Shown: piece by piece, positions 54,401 to 63,750 of the stretch
Layout: every line of letters begins with the position of its first letter
How positions within the stretch are numbered: the first letter of the stretch is position 1
From: Candidatus Gastranaerophilales bacterium
GTDB taxonomy: Bacteria; Cyanobacteriota; Vampirovibrionia; Gastranaerophilales; Gastranaerophilaceae
Reading direction: 5' to 3'
NCBI GenBank assembly: GCA_017560095.1
Contig: JAFYOU010000056.1
Span: 1 to 64,000 of the forward strand
DNA: 64,000 nt
Notes under the pieces: generated by a model
What the model saw: only the letters and a program-made list of their open reading frames with translations
Database searches by the model: none
Told to the model about the DNA's origin: nothing
Program-made: the position numbers and the translations under genes

Positions 54401-55033
54401 GATGGAGCCTGGGGAGTATTCATTGGATATAACGGTTCAAAACAAAGCTATGATAGTGTAGATACAAGACAAAACGGAGCTACAATAGGCCTTGTTGGTG
54501 AACTATACAAAAAGAATTTCTTTACTGGTTTAAGTATCAATGCCGGAGCAAGCATGGGTAAAGCGGATACTATGTATGGAACTGATGATTTCAACACATG
54601 GGTTGGTGGCATTGCATCTAAAACAGGTTACAACTTTGAATTTAAAAACGGAAGATATATAGTTCAACCAACATTGCTACTAGGTTATTCATTCATTAAA
54701 ACAATGGATTTTACAAATTCAGCAGGTGTTAAAATATCATCTGAACCAATCCATTCTGTCCACATTGAGCCAGGAGTTAAAGTCATCTCCCCAAGAAAAA
54801 GTGGCTGGAGACCATACGCATATTTCTCAGTTATATGGAATGTATTAGATAAAGCTAAATATAAAGCAGATGGAATGCCGCTTCCTGAAACATCTATTAA
54901 ACCATATGTTAAATATGGAGTAGGTGTGCAAAAGAATTGGACAGATAGAATGACTTCGTTCTTGCAAGCTCACTTAACTAATGGCGGAAGAAACGGCATC
55001 GGCTTCCAATTGGGCTTTAGTTGGTTGTTTTAG
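51444..55033 (+). CDS. autotransporter adhesin, PMP-type, frame-interrupted at poly-G
   Basis: A type V secretion adhesin of ~1196 residues when in frame. The signal peptide is KSFIYILFSFGIIQASSAVE. The passenger is a beta-helix with about 14 GGAI/GGAL repeats and F-x-x-N motifs, as in chlamydial PMP proteins. The C-terminal ~270 residues form the autotransporter beta-barrel (MGKADTMYGTDDFNTWVGGI) and end GFQLGFSWLF with terminal Phe. As sequenced, the frame stops at 51698 just after a run of eight G (51672-51679) and reopens in the -1 frame; the first ATG there is 51740. Adding one G (or losing two) restores a single frame. It is probably phase-variable. Confidence 0.88.
51672..51679 (+). 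repeat. poly-G (8) simple-sequence contingency tract
   Basis: Eight consecutive G in a genome that is strongly AT-rich, located at codons ~77-79 of the autotransporter. With G8 the frame runs into TAA at 51696-51698. With G9 or G6 the frame continues YSGIQIKEDAVISFVDIDSF into the passenger. This is the classic arrangement for slipped-strand phase variation. Confidence 0.9.
52887..53022 (+). repeat. 96-bp internal repeats in the passenger domain
   Basis: The stretch starting CATCTGCAACAATAGATACT recurs after 96 bases (52887 and 52983), encoding SATIDTISNSTF in 32-residue units. Such repeats are prone to recombination and fit a beta-helix with regular rungs. Confidence 0.85.
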
Positions 55034-55041
55034 AGGAATAT

Positions 55042-57666
55042 TTATTCTATAATTTGCACGCCGAAATGAGCCCTAAATAAATGTTGAACTGTTTCTGATT
55101 GAATTTCCGCCATTAAAGCGTTGAAGTAATTATATGCTTCTTTTTTGTATTCAATAAGAGGGTCTTTTTGGCCGTATGCAACAAGACCAATGGAATCTTT
55201 TAGCATATCAATATTTCCTAAGTGATCAATCCATTTTGCATCGACTACTTGAAGTAAAATATCTCTTTCTATATTTCTTACAATATTGTCTGATCTGAAG
55301 GCTTCTTGTGGTATAAAATCGTTGCCATAATAGTGGCTCATTGCACCATTAAATTCGTCAACAATAGTTTTTTCAAATTCTATGTAGCATTCCTGTGCAA
55401 GAGATTTTAATTTTTCGGATATTTCATTTGCTCTTAAAGTCTTAATGTCATCAACGCTAATTTTGTCTTTTGCTTGTGGAAAAATGCTTGTAAATTCTTT
55501 GATAAACATAATTAAATCATCATACACATATTCTTGAGGAGACATGTCTTTATTTAGATATTGTGACAGAATTCTTTCTGTTTCTTTTTCTATCATATAT
55601 TTAATATCAGATTGGATTTCTTTGCTTTCAAGAACTTTTCTTCTTTGATGATAGAACTTTTCGCGCTGTATATTCATTACATCATCATATTCAAGCACTG
55701 ATTTTCTGATATCAAAGTGATATGTTTCAACTTTCTTTTGGGCTGATTCAATTTGTCTTGTGATTAAAATGTTTTCAATTGCAGTATCAGAATCAACATT
55801 TAGCATATCCATTAATTGGATAATTTTTTCGCCACCAAAAATTCTCATTAAATCATCTTCTAATGATAGGAAAAATTTAGTTGAACCAGGGTCTCCTTGT
55901 CTTGCTGCACGGCCTCTTAATTGGTTATCTATGCGACGTGATTCATGGCGTTCTGTTCCAATTACATGTAAACCACCCAGCTCAACAACTTTTGCATGTT
56001 CCTCTTCAGTAACTTTTCTTGCGCGTTCAAGCGCTTCATTTTTTAATTGTTCATAATTTGGATGTTCAATTGTAATTCCTTTGTCATCTAATTCTTCTTT
56101 TGCTAAATATTCAGCATTTCCTCCAAGGAGAATATCTGTACCACGTCCCGCCATATTGGTTGCGATTGTTACTGCTCCAACCCTACCTGCTTGTGCAATA
56201 ATGTAGGCTTCTTTTTCGTGATGTTTAGCATTTAGTACATTATGTTTAATACCCATTTTCTTTAAAATTGAAGATAAGTATTCTGATTTTTCAATAGAAA
56301 TAGTACCAACTAGTGTTGGTCTTCCAATTTTTTGCATGGCAGCGATTTCTTGGGCAACAAATTCAAATTTCTTTTGAATGGTTTTATAGATAACATCAGG
56401 ATGATTAATTCTTTGATCTTCTTTGTTTGTTGGGATTTGTGTTACTTGTAAATTGTAGATTTTTCCAAATTCAGCTTCTTCTGTCATTGCAGTTCCTGTC
56501 ATACCTGATAATTTTGGGTATAATCTAAATAAATTTTGGAATGTTATTGAAGCCAATGTTTGAGTTTCATCTTGGATTTTAACTTTTTCCTTTGCTTCGA
56601 TTGCCTGATGGAGCCCGTCTGACCATCTTCTGCCTTCCATTATGCGACCAGTAAACTCATCAACAATCATTATTTGATTGTCTTTTACAACATAATCAGT
56701 ATCTTTTATAAATAATTCTTTTGCTTTTAGAGCTTGTAATAAGTGATGAGCATATTGCGTTTTCATATCAAATAATTCATCTACTTGCAAAAGCTCTTCA
56801 GCTTTTATTACACCTTCTTCTGTGAAGATGATATTTTTGTTTTTTTCATCAACTTCATAATGTTTAATTTTTTCTAATTGAGGAGCAATTGTTGCCATTA
56901 ACTGATATGTTTGAGCAGATTTTTCTAACCTTCCTGAAATGATTAATGGTGTTCTTGCTTCATCTATCAAAATTGAATCAACTTCATCAATAATGGCATA
57001 ATTGTATGGTCTTTGAACCAAAGAATCAATGTCTGTTGCCATATTGTCTCTTAAATAGTCAAAGCCAAATTCATTGTTTGTTCCATATGTAATGTCGCAT
57101 TTGTATGCTTCTTTTTTGCTTTCATAGCTGTTGTATTTTCCGCTTGATAAAATTACACCAACAGATAGCCCTAAAAATTCATAAATTCGACCCATCCAGT
57201 CTCTATCGCGCTTTGCAAGGTAATCATTAACTGTTACAACGTGTACTCCTTTGCCTGTAAGTGCATTCAAGTATGCTGGAAGTGTTGCCACAAGAGTTTT
57301 GCCTTCCCCTGTCCTCATTTCTGCGATATGACCTTCATGAAGAAAAATGCCACCAATCAGTTGAACATCAAAGTGACGAAGATTTAAAACCCTTTTCCCT
57401 GCTTCCCTAACGGTTGCGAAAGCTTCGGGTAGAATTTCATCTAAAGCTTGTTTTTCTAATATTCTATCTTGCTTTAAATCGTTTGAAGTTGGTCTTTTAG
57501 ATAAGATTTCCTTAAATTCAACCGTTTTTGCTTTAAGCTGTTCATCTGAAAGGCTGGCGAACTCCGCTTCAAATTCATTGATTCTATCAACGATTGGCAT
57601 GATTTTATTGATTTTTCTTAAATTTGGGTCTTTAAAAATTTTTAAAAGTATATCTACTAAAGCCAT
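55042..57666 (-). CDS. secA: preprotein translocase ATPase SecA
   Basis: 874 residues. Walker A in EMRTGEGKTLVATLPAYLNA, DEAD box region in DEVDSILIDEARTPLIISG, motif VI in QLRGRAARQGDPGSTKFF, and the helical scaffold and wing domain after ~570. It drives Sec export, including the autotransporter next to it. The protein ends at FRAHFGVQIIE, so the C-terminal zinc-binding SecB-interaction tail is absent. GGAG lies 14 bases before the ATG, a long spacing. Convergent with the autotransporter, 8 bases between stops. Confidence 0.98.
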   Translation of the reverse strand: MALVDILLKIFKDPNLRKINKIMPIVDRINEFEAEFASLSDEQLKAKTVEFKEILSKRPTSNDLKQDRILEKQALDEILPEAFATVREAGKRVLNLRHFDVQLIGGIFLHEGHIAEMRTGEGKTLVATLPAYLNALTGKGVHVVTVNDYLAKRDRDWMGRIYEFLGLSVGVILSSGKYNSYESKKEAYKCDITYGTNNEFGFDYLRDNMATDIDSLVQRPYNYAIIDEVDSILIDEARTPLIISGRLEKSAQTYQLMATIAPQLEKIKHYEVDEKNKNIIFTEEGVIKAEELLQVDELFDMKTQYAHHLLQALKAKELFIKDTDYVVKDNQIMIVDEFTGRIMEGRRWSDGLHQAIEAKEKVKIQDETQTLASITFQNLFRLYPKLSGMTGTAMTEEAEFGKIYNLQVTQIPTNKEDQRINHPDVIYKTIQKKFEFVAQEIAAMQKIGRPTLVGTISIEKSEYLSSILKKMGIKHNVLNAKHHEKEAYIIAQAGRVGAVTIATNMAGRGTDILLGGNAEYLAKEELDDKGITIEHPNYEQLKNEALERARKVTEEEHAKVVELGGLHVIGTERHESRRIDNQLRGRAARQGDPGSTKFFLSLEDDLMRIFGGEKIIQLMDMLNVDSDTAIENILITRQIESAQKKVETYHFDIRKSVLEYDDVMNIQREKFYHQRRKVLESKEIQSDIKYMIEKETERILSQYLNKDMSPQEYVYDDLIMFIKEFTSIFPQAKDKISVDDIKTLRANEISEKLKSLAQECYIEFEKTIVDEFNGAMSHYYGNDFIPQEAFRSDNIVRNIERDILLQVVDAKWIDHLGNIDMLKDSIGLVAYGQKDPLIEYKKEAYNYFNALMAEIQSETVQHLFRAHFGVQIIE

Positions 57667-57767
57667 TTTATTTAATTTATCTCCTCAACCAAAGTTAGTC
57701 TTCTTGTATTTTAGCATAGAAATAAAATTAGTGTATAAACGTGTTGTGATAATTATATTTATATTTA

Positions 57768-57792
57768 AAACCCTCGCATAATGCGAGGGTTT
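57768..57792. terminator. intrinsic terminator after clpC
   Basis: A GC-rich stem AAACCCTCGC (57768-57777) with GCGAGGGTTT (57783-57792), small loop. On the minus strand it is followed by a T-rich tract and ends the clpC transcript. Confidence 0.9.
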
Positions 57793-57795
57793 ATT

Positions 57796-60261
57796 TTATT
57801 CTTCTATTTTTTCTATTACTATTTTTTCGTCTCGATAATCCATTGAAAGTTTATCATTTGCCTTGTAATTTCCTGATAAAATTTCTTCAGCTAAAACATC
57901 CTCGACTTTCTTTTGAATTACACGTCTTAATGGGCGAGCTCCATATGTTTCAGAGTATCCTTCTTTTGCTAGATAATCTTTTGCCGCATCTGTTACTTCA
58001 ATTGTTAAATCTCTTTCTGAAAGTCTTTTGAATAAGTCTTTTAACATTAATTCAACAATTTCTCTGATTTCTTCTTGAGATAAATGTGCAAAGACAATTG
58101 TATCATCAACCCTGTTTAAAAACTCGGGTCTAAACGCCTTTTTAAGTTCTTCATGAACTGTGTCTTTTAGTTTTTCATATCTATCTTTTTTGTCATCTCC
58201 AGAAACTGAGAAGCCTAATTTTTGCGTATTTGTTATCATTGAAGCACCAACATTTGATGTCATAATGATAATTGTGTTTTTGAAATTAATATGGCGTCCT
58301 TTAGAATCTGTCAAACGACCATCATCAAGGATTTGAAGCATGATGTTAAATGTGTCGGGGTGTGCTTTTTCAATTTCATCAAAAAGAACAACGCTATAAG
58401 GTTTTTTTCTAATGATTTCGCACATATTTCCGCCATCATCATAGCCAACATATCCTGGAGGAGAACCAATAAGTTTAGAAGTTGCATGTTTTTCCATAAA
58501 CTCAGACATATCAATTCTAACCATATTATCTTCAGAGCCAAATACAGCTTCAGCCAATGCTTTAGCTAGCTCGGTTTTACCAACACCAGTTGGGCCACAG
58601 AAAATAAAACTTCCAATTGGTCTATTTGGCGCTTTTAAGCCTACACGAGCACGTCTTATTGATTTTGCTAATGAAACAACGGCATCAGACTGTCCTATCA
58701 CACGATTATGAAGTGTTTCTTCGAGTTTTAATAATCTTTCAGACTCTGCCTCTGTAATTTTTGTAACAGGAATACCTGTAATTGTTGCAATTACTTGAGC
58801 AACTTCTTCAACGCCAACTGTTGGTTTGTTTTCGTCTTGAGTTGCACGCCATTGTTCTGAAATTTCGCGAATTTTGTCTTTTAAATTTGCTTCATCGTCT
58901 CTTAGATCTGACGCTCTTTCGAATTCTTGATTTCTGATTGCATCTTCTTTTTCTTTGATGATTGCTTTTAATTCTTTATCTAATTCTTTGCCTTCTGGTG
59001 GCAATGCTGATACATTTAAGCGCACCTTTGAGGCTGCTTCATCAATAATATCAATAGCTTTGTCTGGTAAAAATCTTTCAGTTATGAACTTTGAAGAAAG
59101 CTCGGTTGCAGCAACAATTGCTTCATCTGAAATTATCAATTTATGATGTTCTTCATATTTTTGTTTTAAACCTTTGATAATTTCAATTGTTTCTTCAATT
59201 GATGGCTGATCAACGATTACGGTTTGGAAACGTCTTTCTAAAGCCGAATCTTTTTCAATATATTTTCTGTATTCATCAAGAGTTGTAGCACCAATTACTT
59301 GAATTTCACCACGAGATAGGGCGGGTTTAAGTATGTTTGCTGCATCAATTGCGCCTTCTGCTGCACCTGCTCCGATAAGCGTATGCATTTCATCGATTAC
59401 AAGAATTATATTTCCAGCATGGCGAATTTCATCCATAATCTTTTTAAGACGTTCTTCAAATTCACCTCTGTATTTTGTGCCTGCAATTAAAAGACCCATA
59501 TCTAATTGGATAATTTTCTTGTTTTCTAAAATATCAGGCACTTCACTATCTACAATTTTTTGAGCTAAACCATGGGCAATTGCGGTTTTACCTACACCTG
59601 GTTCACCAATTAAAACAGGATTGTTTTTGGTTCTTCTTGCTAAGATTTGAATAACTCTTTCAACTTCTTTTTCTCTGCCTACAACAGGGTCAAGTCTTTG
59701 CTCTTGAGCTGCAAGGGTTAAATCTGTTCCAAATTCATCCAATGATGGAGTTTTAGCATTTTTTGAGCTTGCTCCAGGGGTTGCAAGTGACGAGCCACTT
59801 GAAGATGAACCAGATGAAGAGGTTTTTGTTTCGCCTAACATTTTTATGATGTTTGAGCGACATTTATTTAACTCAACTCCTAGGTTTTCAAGAACCTTTG
59901 CAGCAACTCCTTCACCTTCTCTTATTAAACCAAGTAAAAGGTGTTCAGTTCCTATGTAATTATGGCCAAGTTGTCTTGCTTCATCCCAAGATAATTCAAG
60001 AACTTTTTTAGCTCTTGGAGTAAAAGGGATTTCAACGGCCACAAAGCCACATCCGCGTCCGATAATTTTTTCTACTTCTTCGCGGGCATCTTTTATGTTC
60101 ACTCCCATTGATTTAAGGGTTTTTGCTGCAATTCCAGTTCCTTCTGCTATTAAGCCTAGCAAAAGTTGTTCTGTTCCAACAAAATTATGTCCTAATCTTC
60201 GAGATTCTTCTTGGGCAAGCATGATTACTCTAATTGCTTTTTCCGTAAATCTTTCAAACAT
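57796..60261 (-). CDS. clpC: ATP-dependent Clp protease ATPase subunit ClpC
   Basis: 821 residues of an AAA+ unfoldase that feeds ClpP. Two N-terminal Clp_N repeats ([20 protein letters not shown] and [20 protein letters not shown]). AAA-1 has [15 protein letters not shown] and VIDEMHTL. A middle UVR-like domain is near 425-450. AAA-2 has [20 protein letters not shown] and [10 protein letters not shown]. The short Ser/Gly-rich linker around 150-162 is low-complexity. AAGGA lies 8 bases before the ATG. Confidence 0.97.
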   Translation of the reverse strand: MFERFTEKAIRVIMLAQEESRRLGHNFVGTEQLLLGLIAEGTGIAAKTLKSMGVNIKDAREEVEKIIGRGCGFVAVEIPFTPRAKKVLELSWDEARQLGHNYIGTEHLLLGLIREGEGVAAKVLENLGVELNKCRSNIIKMLGETKTSSSGSSSSGSSLATPGASSKNAKTPSLDEFGTDLTLAAQEQRLDPVVGREKEVERVIQILARRTKNNPVLIGEPGVGKTAIAHGLAQKIVDSEVPDILENKKIIQLDMGLLIAGTKYRGEFEERLKKIMDEIRHAGNIILVIDEMHTLIGAGAAEGAIDAANILKPALSRGEIQVIGATTLDEYRKYIEKDSALERRFQTVIVDQPSIEETIEIIKGLKQKYEEHHKLIISDEAIVAATELSSKFITERFLPDKAIDIIDEAASKVRLNVSALPPEGKELDKELKAIIKEKEDAIRNQEFERASDLRDDEANLKDKIREISEQWRATQDENKPTVGVEEVAQVIATITGIPVTKITEAESERLLKLEETLHNRVIGQSDAVVSLAKSIRRARVGLKAPNRPIGSFIFCGPTGVGKTELAKALAEAVFGSEDNMVRIDMSEFMEKHATSKLIGSPPGYVGYDDGGNMCEIIRKKPYSVVLFDEIEKAHPDTFNIMLQILDDGRLTDSKGRHINFKNTIIIMTSNVGASMITNTQKLGFSVSGDDKKDRYEKLKDTVHEELKKAFRPEFLNRVDDTIVFAHLSQEEIREIVELMLKDLFKRLSERDLTIEVTDAAKDYLAKEGYSETYGARPLRRVIQKKVEDVLAEEILSGNYKANDKLSMDYRDEKIVIEKIEE

Positions 60262-60335
60262 GTAAACTTCCTTATTAAAAAGTTATTATATCCACAATTT
60301 AATCTTACATGAAAAAAATATATATAGCAAGATTG

Positions 60336-60764
60336 TTATTTATCCAACATTTCAACTCTTTTTTGATGTCGACCTGCTTCATATTTAGTTTCTAGCCAAA
60401 TGTCAACAATTTCTTTAGCTGTGTCTTCATTGATTACGCGAGCTCCAAAACACAAAACATTTGAATCGTTGTGTTTTCTTGTCATTTCTGCACTATATTT
60501 ATCAGATAAACAAGCGGCACGAATTCCTTTATGGCGATTAGCCATAATCGACATGCCAATTCCGGTTCCGCATATTAAAATACCTTTATTGAAATCATCA
60601 TTTAAAATAGCATTGCAAACCTTTCGAGCAAAAATTGGATAGTCACACGATTCATTTGAATCTGTACCAAAATTTTGCACATCATATCCTTTATTTAATA
60701 AATAACTATATATTTTTTCCTTTAATTCAAAACCACCATGGTCTGAAGCTATAACTATTTTCAA
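60336..60764 (-). CDS. rpiB: ribose-5-phosphate isomerase B, TTG start
   Basis: 142 residues interconverting ribose 5-phosphate and ribulose 5-phosphate. Motifs: IVIASDHGGFELKEKI at the N-terminus, catalytic Cys and anion hole in ILICGTGIGMSIMANR, then RAACLSDKYSAEMTRKHNDS. I start it at TTG 60764, because AAGGAG lies 7 bases before it and the family begins right there. An in-frame ATG 36 bases upstream would add 12 unrelated residues and lies before that ribosome-binding site. Confidence 0.94.
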   Translation of the reverse strand: MKIVIASDHGGFELKEKIYSYLLNKGYDVQNFGTDSNESCDYPIFARKVCNAILNDDFNKGILICGTGIGMSIMANRHKGIRAACLSDKYSAEMTRKHNDSNVLCFGARVINEDTAKEIVDIWLETKYEAGRHQKRVEMLDK

Positions 60765-60805
60765 TGTTGTACTCCTTGTTTGATATTTATTATATAACAT
60801 TTTCC

Positions 60806-60834
60806 TTGAAGAAAAAATATGTTTAAAGTAAATT
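60806..60834 (+). promoter_or_regulatory. fbaA promoter
   Basis: TTGAAG (60806-60811), 17 bases, TAAATT (60829-60834), with a start near 60841 and a short leader holding AAAGGA. Confidence 0.55.
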
Positions 60835-60874
60835 AGACAATGTAGAGGTATTTTATTTAAAGGAATAAAAACTT

Positions 60875-61834
60875 ATGGCAGAAAGAAAATTAGTTGGAAC
60901 AAATGAAATGTTTCAAAAAGCCTTAAAAGGCGGTTATGCAATTGGTGCATACAATGTTAACAACATGGAAATTCTTCAAGGTATCGCTGAAGCAGCTGAA
61001 GAAACACAATCTCCAATCATTCTTCAAGTATCAGCTGGTGCTAGAAAATATGCTAACCAAACATATTTAATTAAATTAGTTGAAGCAGCACTTGCTACAA
61101 CAACTGTACCTATCGCACTTCATTTAGATCACGGTGCAGATTTCGAAATTTGTAAAGCTTGTATCGATGGTGGTTTCTCATCAGTTATGATTGATGGATC
61201 TAGATTCCCACTTGAAGAAAATATTGCTTTAACTAAAAAAGTTGTTGAATATGCTCACGAAAGAGGAGTTTCAGTTGAAGCTGAACTTGGTAAACTTGCT
61301 GGTGTAGAAGATGATGTTAAAGTTTCTGCAGCAGATTCTACATATACAGATCCAGCTGAAGCGGCTAGATTTGTTAAAGAAACTGGATGTGATTCATTGG
61401 CTGTTGCTATTGGTACTTCACATGGTGCATATAAATTCTCAGGCGAAGCTAAATTAGATTTCAAACGTTTAGAAGAAATTAAAAAAGCAGTTAATGAAGC
61501 TGTTGGATATGACTTCCCATTAGTTCTTCATGGTTCTTCTTCAGTTCCTGCTGAATTTGTTGCTAAATGTAATCAATATGGCGGTAAATTACCAAATGCT
61601 CAAGGCGTTCCAGAAGAAATGTTAGCTTACGCTTCAAAACACGGCGTTGCTAAAATTAACATTGATACAGATTTAAGATTAGCGATGACTTCAACAATTA
61701 GAGAATTCTTCTGCGAATCTCCTGAAAAATTTGACCCACGTGAATATATGGGTCCAGGAAGAACTGCTGTTAAAGAAATGGTTAAACATAAAATGGTTGA
61801 CGTTCTTGGTACAGCAGGTCATGCTCAAGACTAA
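60875..61834 (+). CDS. fbaA: class II fructose-bisphosphate aldolase
   Basis: 319 residues of a zinc-dependent glycolytic aldolase splitting fructose 1,6-bisphosphate. Zinc and catalytic motifs: ALHLDHGADFEICKACIDGG (~82-101, HLDHG), ELGKLAGVEDDVKVSA, GTSHGAYKF and VLHGSSSVPAEFV, then INIDTDLRLA. A strong Shine-Dalgarno (AAAGGA) and codon use fit high expression. Ends at an intrinsic terminator. The neighbouring rpiB gene is also central carbon metabolism. Confidence 0.97.
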   Translation: MAERKLVGTNEMFQKALKGGYAIGAYNVNNMEILQGIAEAAEETQSPIILQVSAGARKYANQTYLIKLVEAALATTTVPIALHLDHGADFEICKACIDGGFSSVMIDGSRFPLEENIALTKKVVEYAHERGVSVEAELGKLAGVEDDVKVSAADSTYTDPAEAARFVKETGCDSLAVAIGTSHGAYKFSGEAKLDFKRLEEIKKAVNEAVGYDFPLVLHGSSSVPAEFVAKCNQYGGKLPNAQGVPEEMLAYASKHGVAKINIDTDLRLAMTSTIREFFCESPEKFDPREYMGPGRTAVKEMVKHKMVDVLGTAGHAQD

Positions 61835-61852
61835 TCTAAAGATCATAGATTT

Positions 61853-61880
61853 AAAAAGAGGCTCTTTTGAGCCTCTTTTT
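61853..61880. terminator. intrinsic terminator after fbaA
   Basis: A 12-bp stem AAAAAGAGGCTC (61853-61864) with GAGCCTCTTTTT (61869-61880), loop TTTT. It lies between convergent fbaA and the flavodiiron gene and may work in both directions. Confidence 0.9.
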
Positions 61881-61919
61881 AAAATGACAATATTCTGTTA
61901 TCTTGAAACTTTTTAAGGT

Positions 61920-63116
61920 CTAAAAACTTTCAACAATCGCATTTGCAAGCTTTTCAACTTCTTCTTCTTGGCTTGTTTTTAGAGTTGATTTGATTGTTAA
62001 TTTATCTTCGATAAATTTTGAACCTTTTAATTGTTCAAGTCGGGTTTTAATCGCATTTGCGCTATTTGGCGCCCAAGAGCCATTTTCAACAATTGCAAAA
62101 GTTCTATTTTGCAAATTATGCGACACTAAATCATTAATAAACTGTTCCATTTTAACAAAAATACAGTTGTTATATGTTGGAGTTGCAAGAACAATATGCG
62201 AATATTTAAATGCATTAGACAAAATAAATGAATGATGAGCCATTGAAACGTCATACATTTTTATATTTTTAATTCCTTTTTGGGCTAATTTTGTAGCTAA
62301 AACTTCAACTCCATTTTGAGTTCCACCATAAATGCTTGCGTAAGTTATTAGTACTGAGTTGATTTCTGGCTCATAATTTGCCCATTTTGTATACAAATTG
62401 ATTAATTTGGAAATATTTTCTTTTAAAATTACTCCATGCAAAGGACAAATTGTTTCGATTTCAAGATTTGATGCTTTATTTAGAAGAGCATTTACTTGTG
62501 GGCCGTATTTTCCAACAATATTTGTATAATATCTTCTATATTCATTTAGATTTAATTCAACTTCGTTGTCAAAAATATTACCATTTAAAGCTCCAAAAGA
62601 GCCAAATGCATCAGCTGAAAATAAAGTTTTATTGGTTTTATCATAAGTCACCATAACTTCTGGCCAATGAACCATTGGGGCCATCACAAATGTTAGCTCA
62701 TGGTGACCTGTTGATAAAACATCTCCTTCTTTAACTATTTCAAAGTTAGATTCAATATCGAAATCAAATTCAAAAAACTGATATAGCATTTGTTTCGTTT
62801 TTGCATTGCAAATAAGCTTTACTGATGGATATTTCTCAACAACTTTTTTGATTAATGCACTATGATCTGGTTCTAGGTGATTAATTATAAAATAATCCAA
62901 ATTTCTTTTATTTAAACCTGCTTCTAAATTTTCAAAAAATTGAGATGAGCAATGTTTGTCAACTGTATCAAAAAGAACGGTTTTATTATCTAATAATAAA
63001 TAAGAATTATAGCTAACCCCATCAGCTACAGGATAAACTGCTTCAAATAATGATAATTTTCTATCTGATGTACCAATATATAATAAATCGTTTGTTATAT
63101 TTTGAATATTTTTCAT
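61920..63116 (-). CDS. flavodiiron protein (A-type flavoprotein)
   Basis: 398 residues. The N-terminal metallo-beta-lactamase-like domain binds the di-iron site: HLEPDHSALI (H-x-E-x-D-H), then PMVHWPEVMV, SADAFGSFGALNG, and CPLHGVILKEN. The C-terminal flavodoxin domain binds FMN (YASIYGGTQNGVEVLATKLA; LATPTYNN). It reduces oxygen to water or NO to nitrous oxide, protecting anaerobes, and complements the rubrerythrin in this window. Strong AAGGAGG before ATG. No fused rubredoxin or flavin reductase, unlike the long cyanobacterial Flv proteins. Confidence 0.96.
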   Translation of the reverse strand: MKNIQNITNDLLYIGTSDRKLSLFEAVYPVADGVSYNSYLLLDNKTVLFDTVDKHCSSQFFENLEAGLNKRNLDYFIINHLEPDHSALIKKVVEKYPSVKLICNAKTKQMLYQFFEFDFDIESNFEIVKEGDVLSTGHHELTFVMAPMVHWPEVMVTYDKTNKTLFSADAFGSFGALNGNIFDNEVELNLNEYRRYYTNIVGKYGPQVNALLNKASNLEIETICPLHGVILKENISKLINLYTKWANYEPEINSVLITYASIYGGTQNGVEVLATKLAQKGIKNIKMYDVSMAHHSFILSNAFKYSHIVLATPTYNNCIFVKMEQFINDLVSHNLQNRTFAIVENGSWAPNSANAIKTRLEQLKGSKFIEDKLTIKSTLKTSQEEEVEKLANAIVESF

Positions 63117-63273
63117 AAATCCTCCTTTTGGAATTTTAACATAAATAAGTGATTAAAAGTGTTTAAAATACTATATTTAGTTTTGTAATACTTTAAATAA
63201 ATTATAGAATTCGTTATAGAAGTTTGTTAAAATGAATATATAGATTGTGTTGTAAAAAAGAAAAGAGAAGAGT

Positions 63274-63702
63274 ATGAAAATTCAGCCTGTAAATTTATTG
63301 GGTCGTTTTGTCGTACAAAAACAAAAGAAGAGTTCAGAAAGAATTGAACGACCTTTTCCTCAGCTTTCTAAAGACACTGTTTCGTTTAACGCTTCACTTG
63401 TGGGGTATATTAAAAAATATAACACGTTACCCGATGATATTAAAAAAATTCTTTCACCTAAAGATGCGATTGATATGTTTATGAATATGGAATTTTTGCA
63501 AAAAGGAAAAATGCAAGGAAGGAAAATTGGCCAAGGTAGCTATGGCAGAGTCTATGCGAACCCTTGGCTTAAAGGCTATCATACATTAATTGTGCAAGAT
63601 CCTAATAAAACAACGCAAGTTGTATATTTTCGATGTAATCTTGGAGATGCTGTTTGGCAAGATGGTGATAACCAACTAATACAAATCATAAAAGATGGCT
63701 AA
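63274..63702 (+). CDS. small protein with kinase-like glycine loop
   Basis: 142 residues; a purine-rich AGAGAAGAG lies just before the ATG. The start MKIQPVNLLGRFVVQ resembles the N-terminal tag of other proteins here. The C-terminal half contains GRKIGQGSYGRVYANPW, close to the G-x-G-x-x-G-x-V loop of protein kinases, followed by a beta strand (YHTLIVQDPNKTTQVVYFRC) without the later catalytic motifs. It is too short to be a kinase. It could be a remnant, a nucleotide-binding domain or a coincidence. Confidence 0.6.
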   Translation: MKIQPVNLLGRFVVQKQKKSSERIERPFPQLSKDTVSFNASLVGYIKKYNTLPDDIKKILSPKDAIDMFMNMEFLQKGKMQGRKIGQGSYGRVYANPWLKGYHTLIVQDPNKTTQVVYFRCNLGDAVWQDGDNQLIQIIKDG

Positions 63703-63715
63703 ATTTCTTAACATT

Positions 63716-63744
63716 TTGCTATATGAAACAATTAATTATATACT
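63716..63744 (+). promoter_or_regulatory. promoter of the last gene (leaderless)
   Basis: TTGCTA (63716-63721), 17 bases, TATACT (63739-63744), then 6 bases to the ATG at 63751. Transcription should start at or next to the start codon. Confidence 0.55.
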
Positions 63745-63750
63745 TAGATT

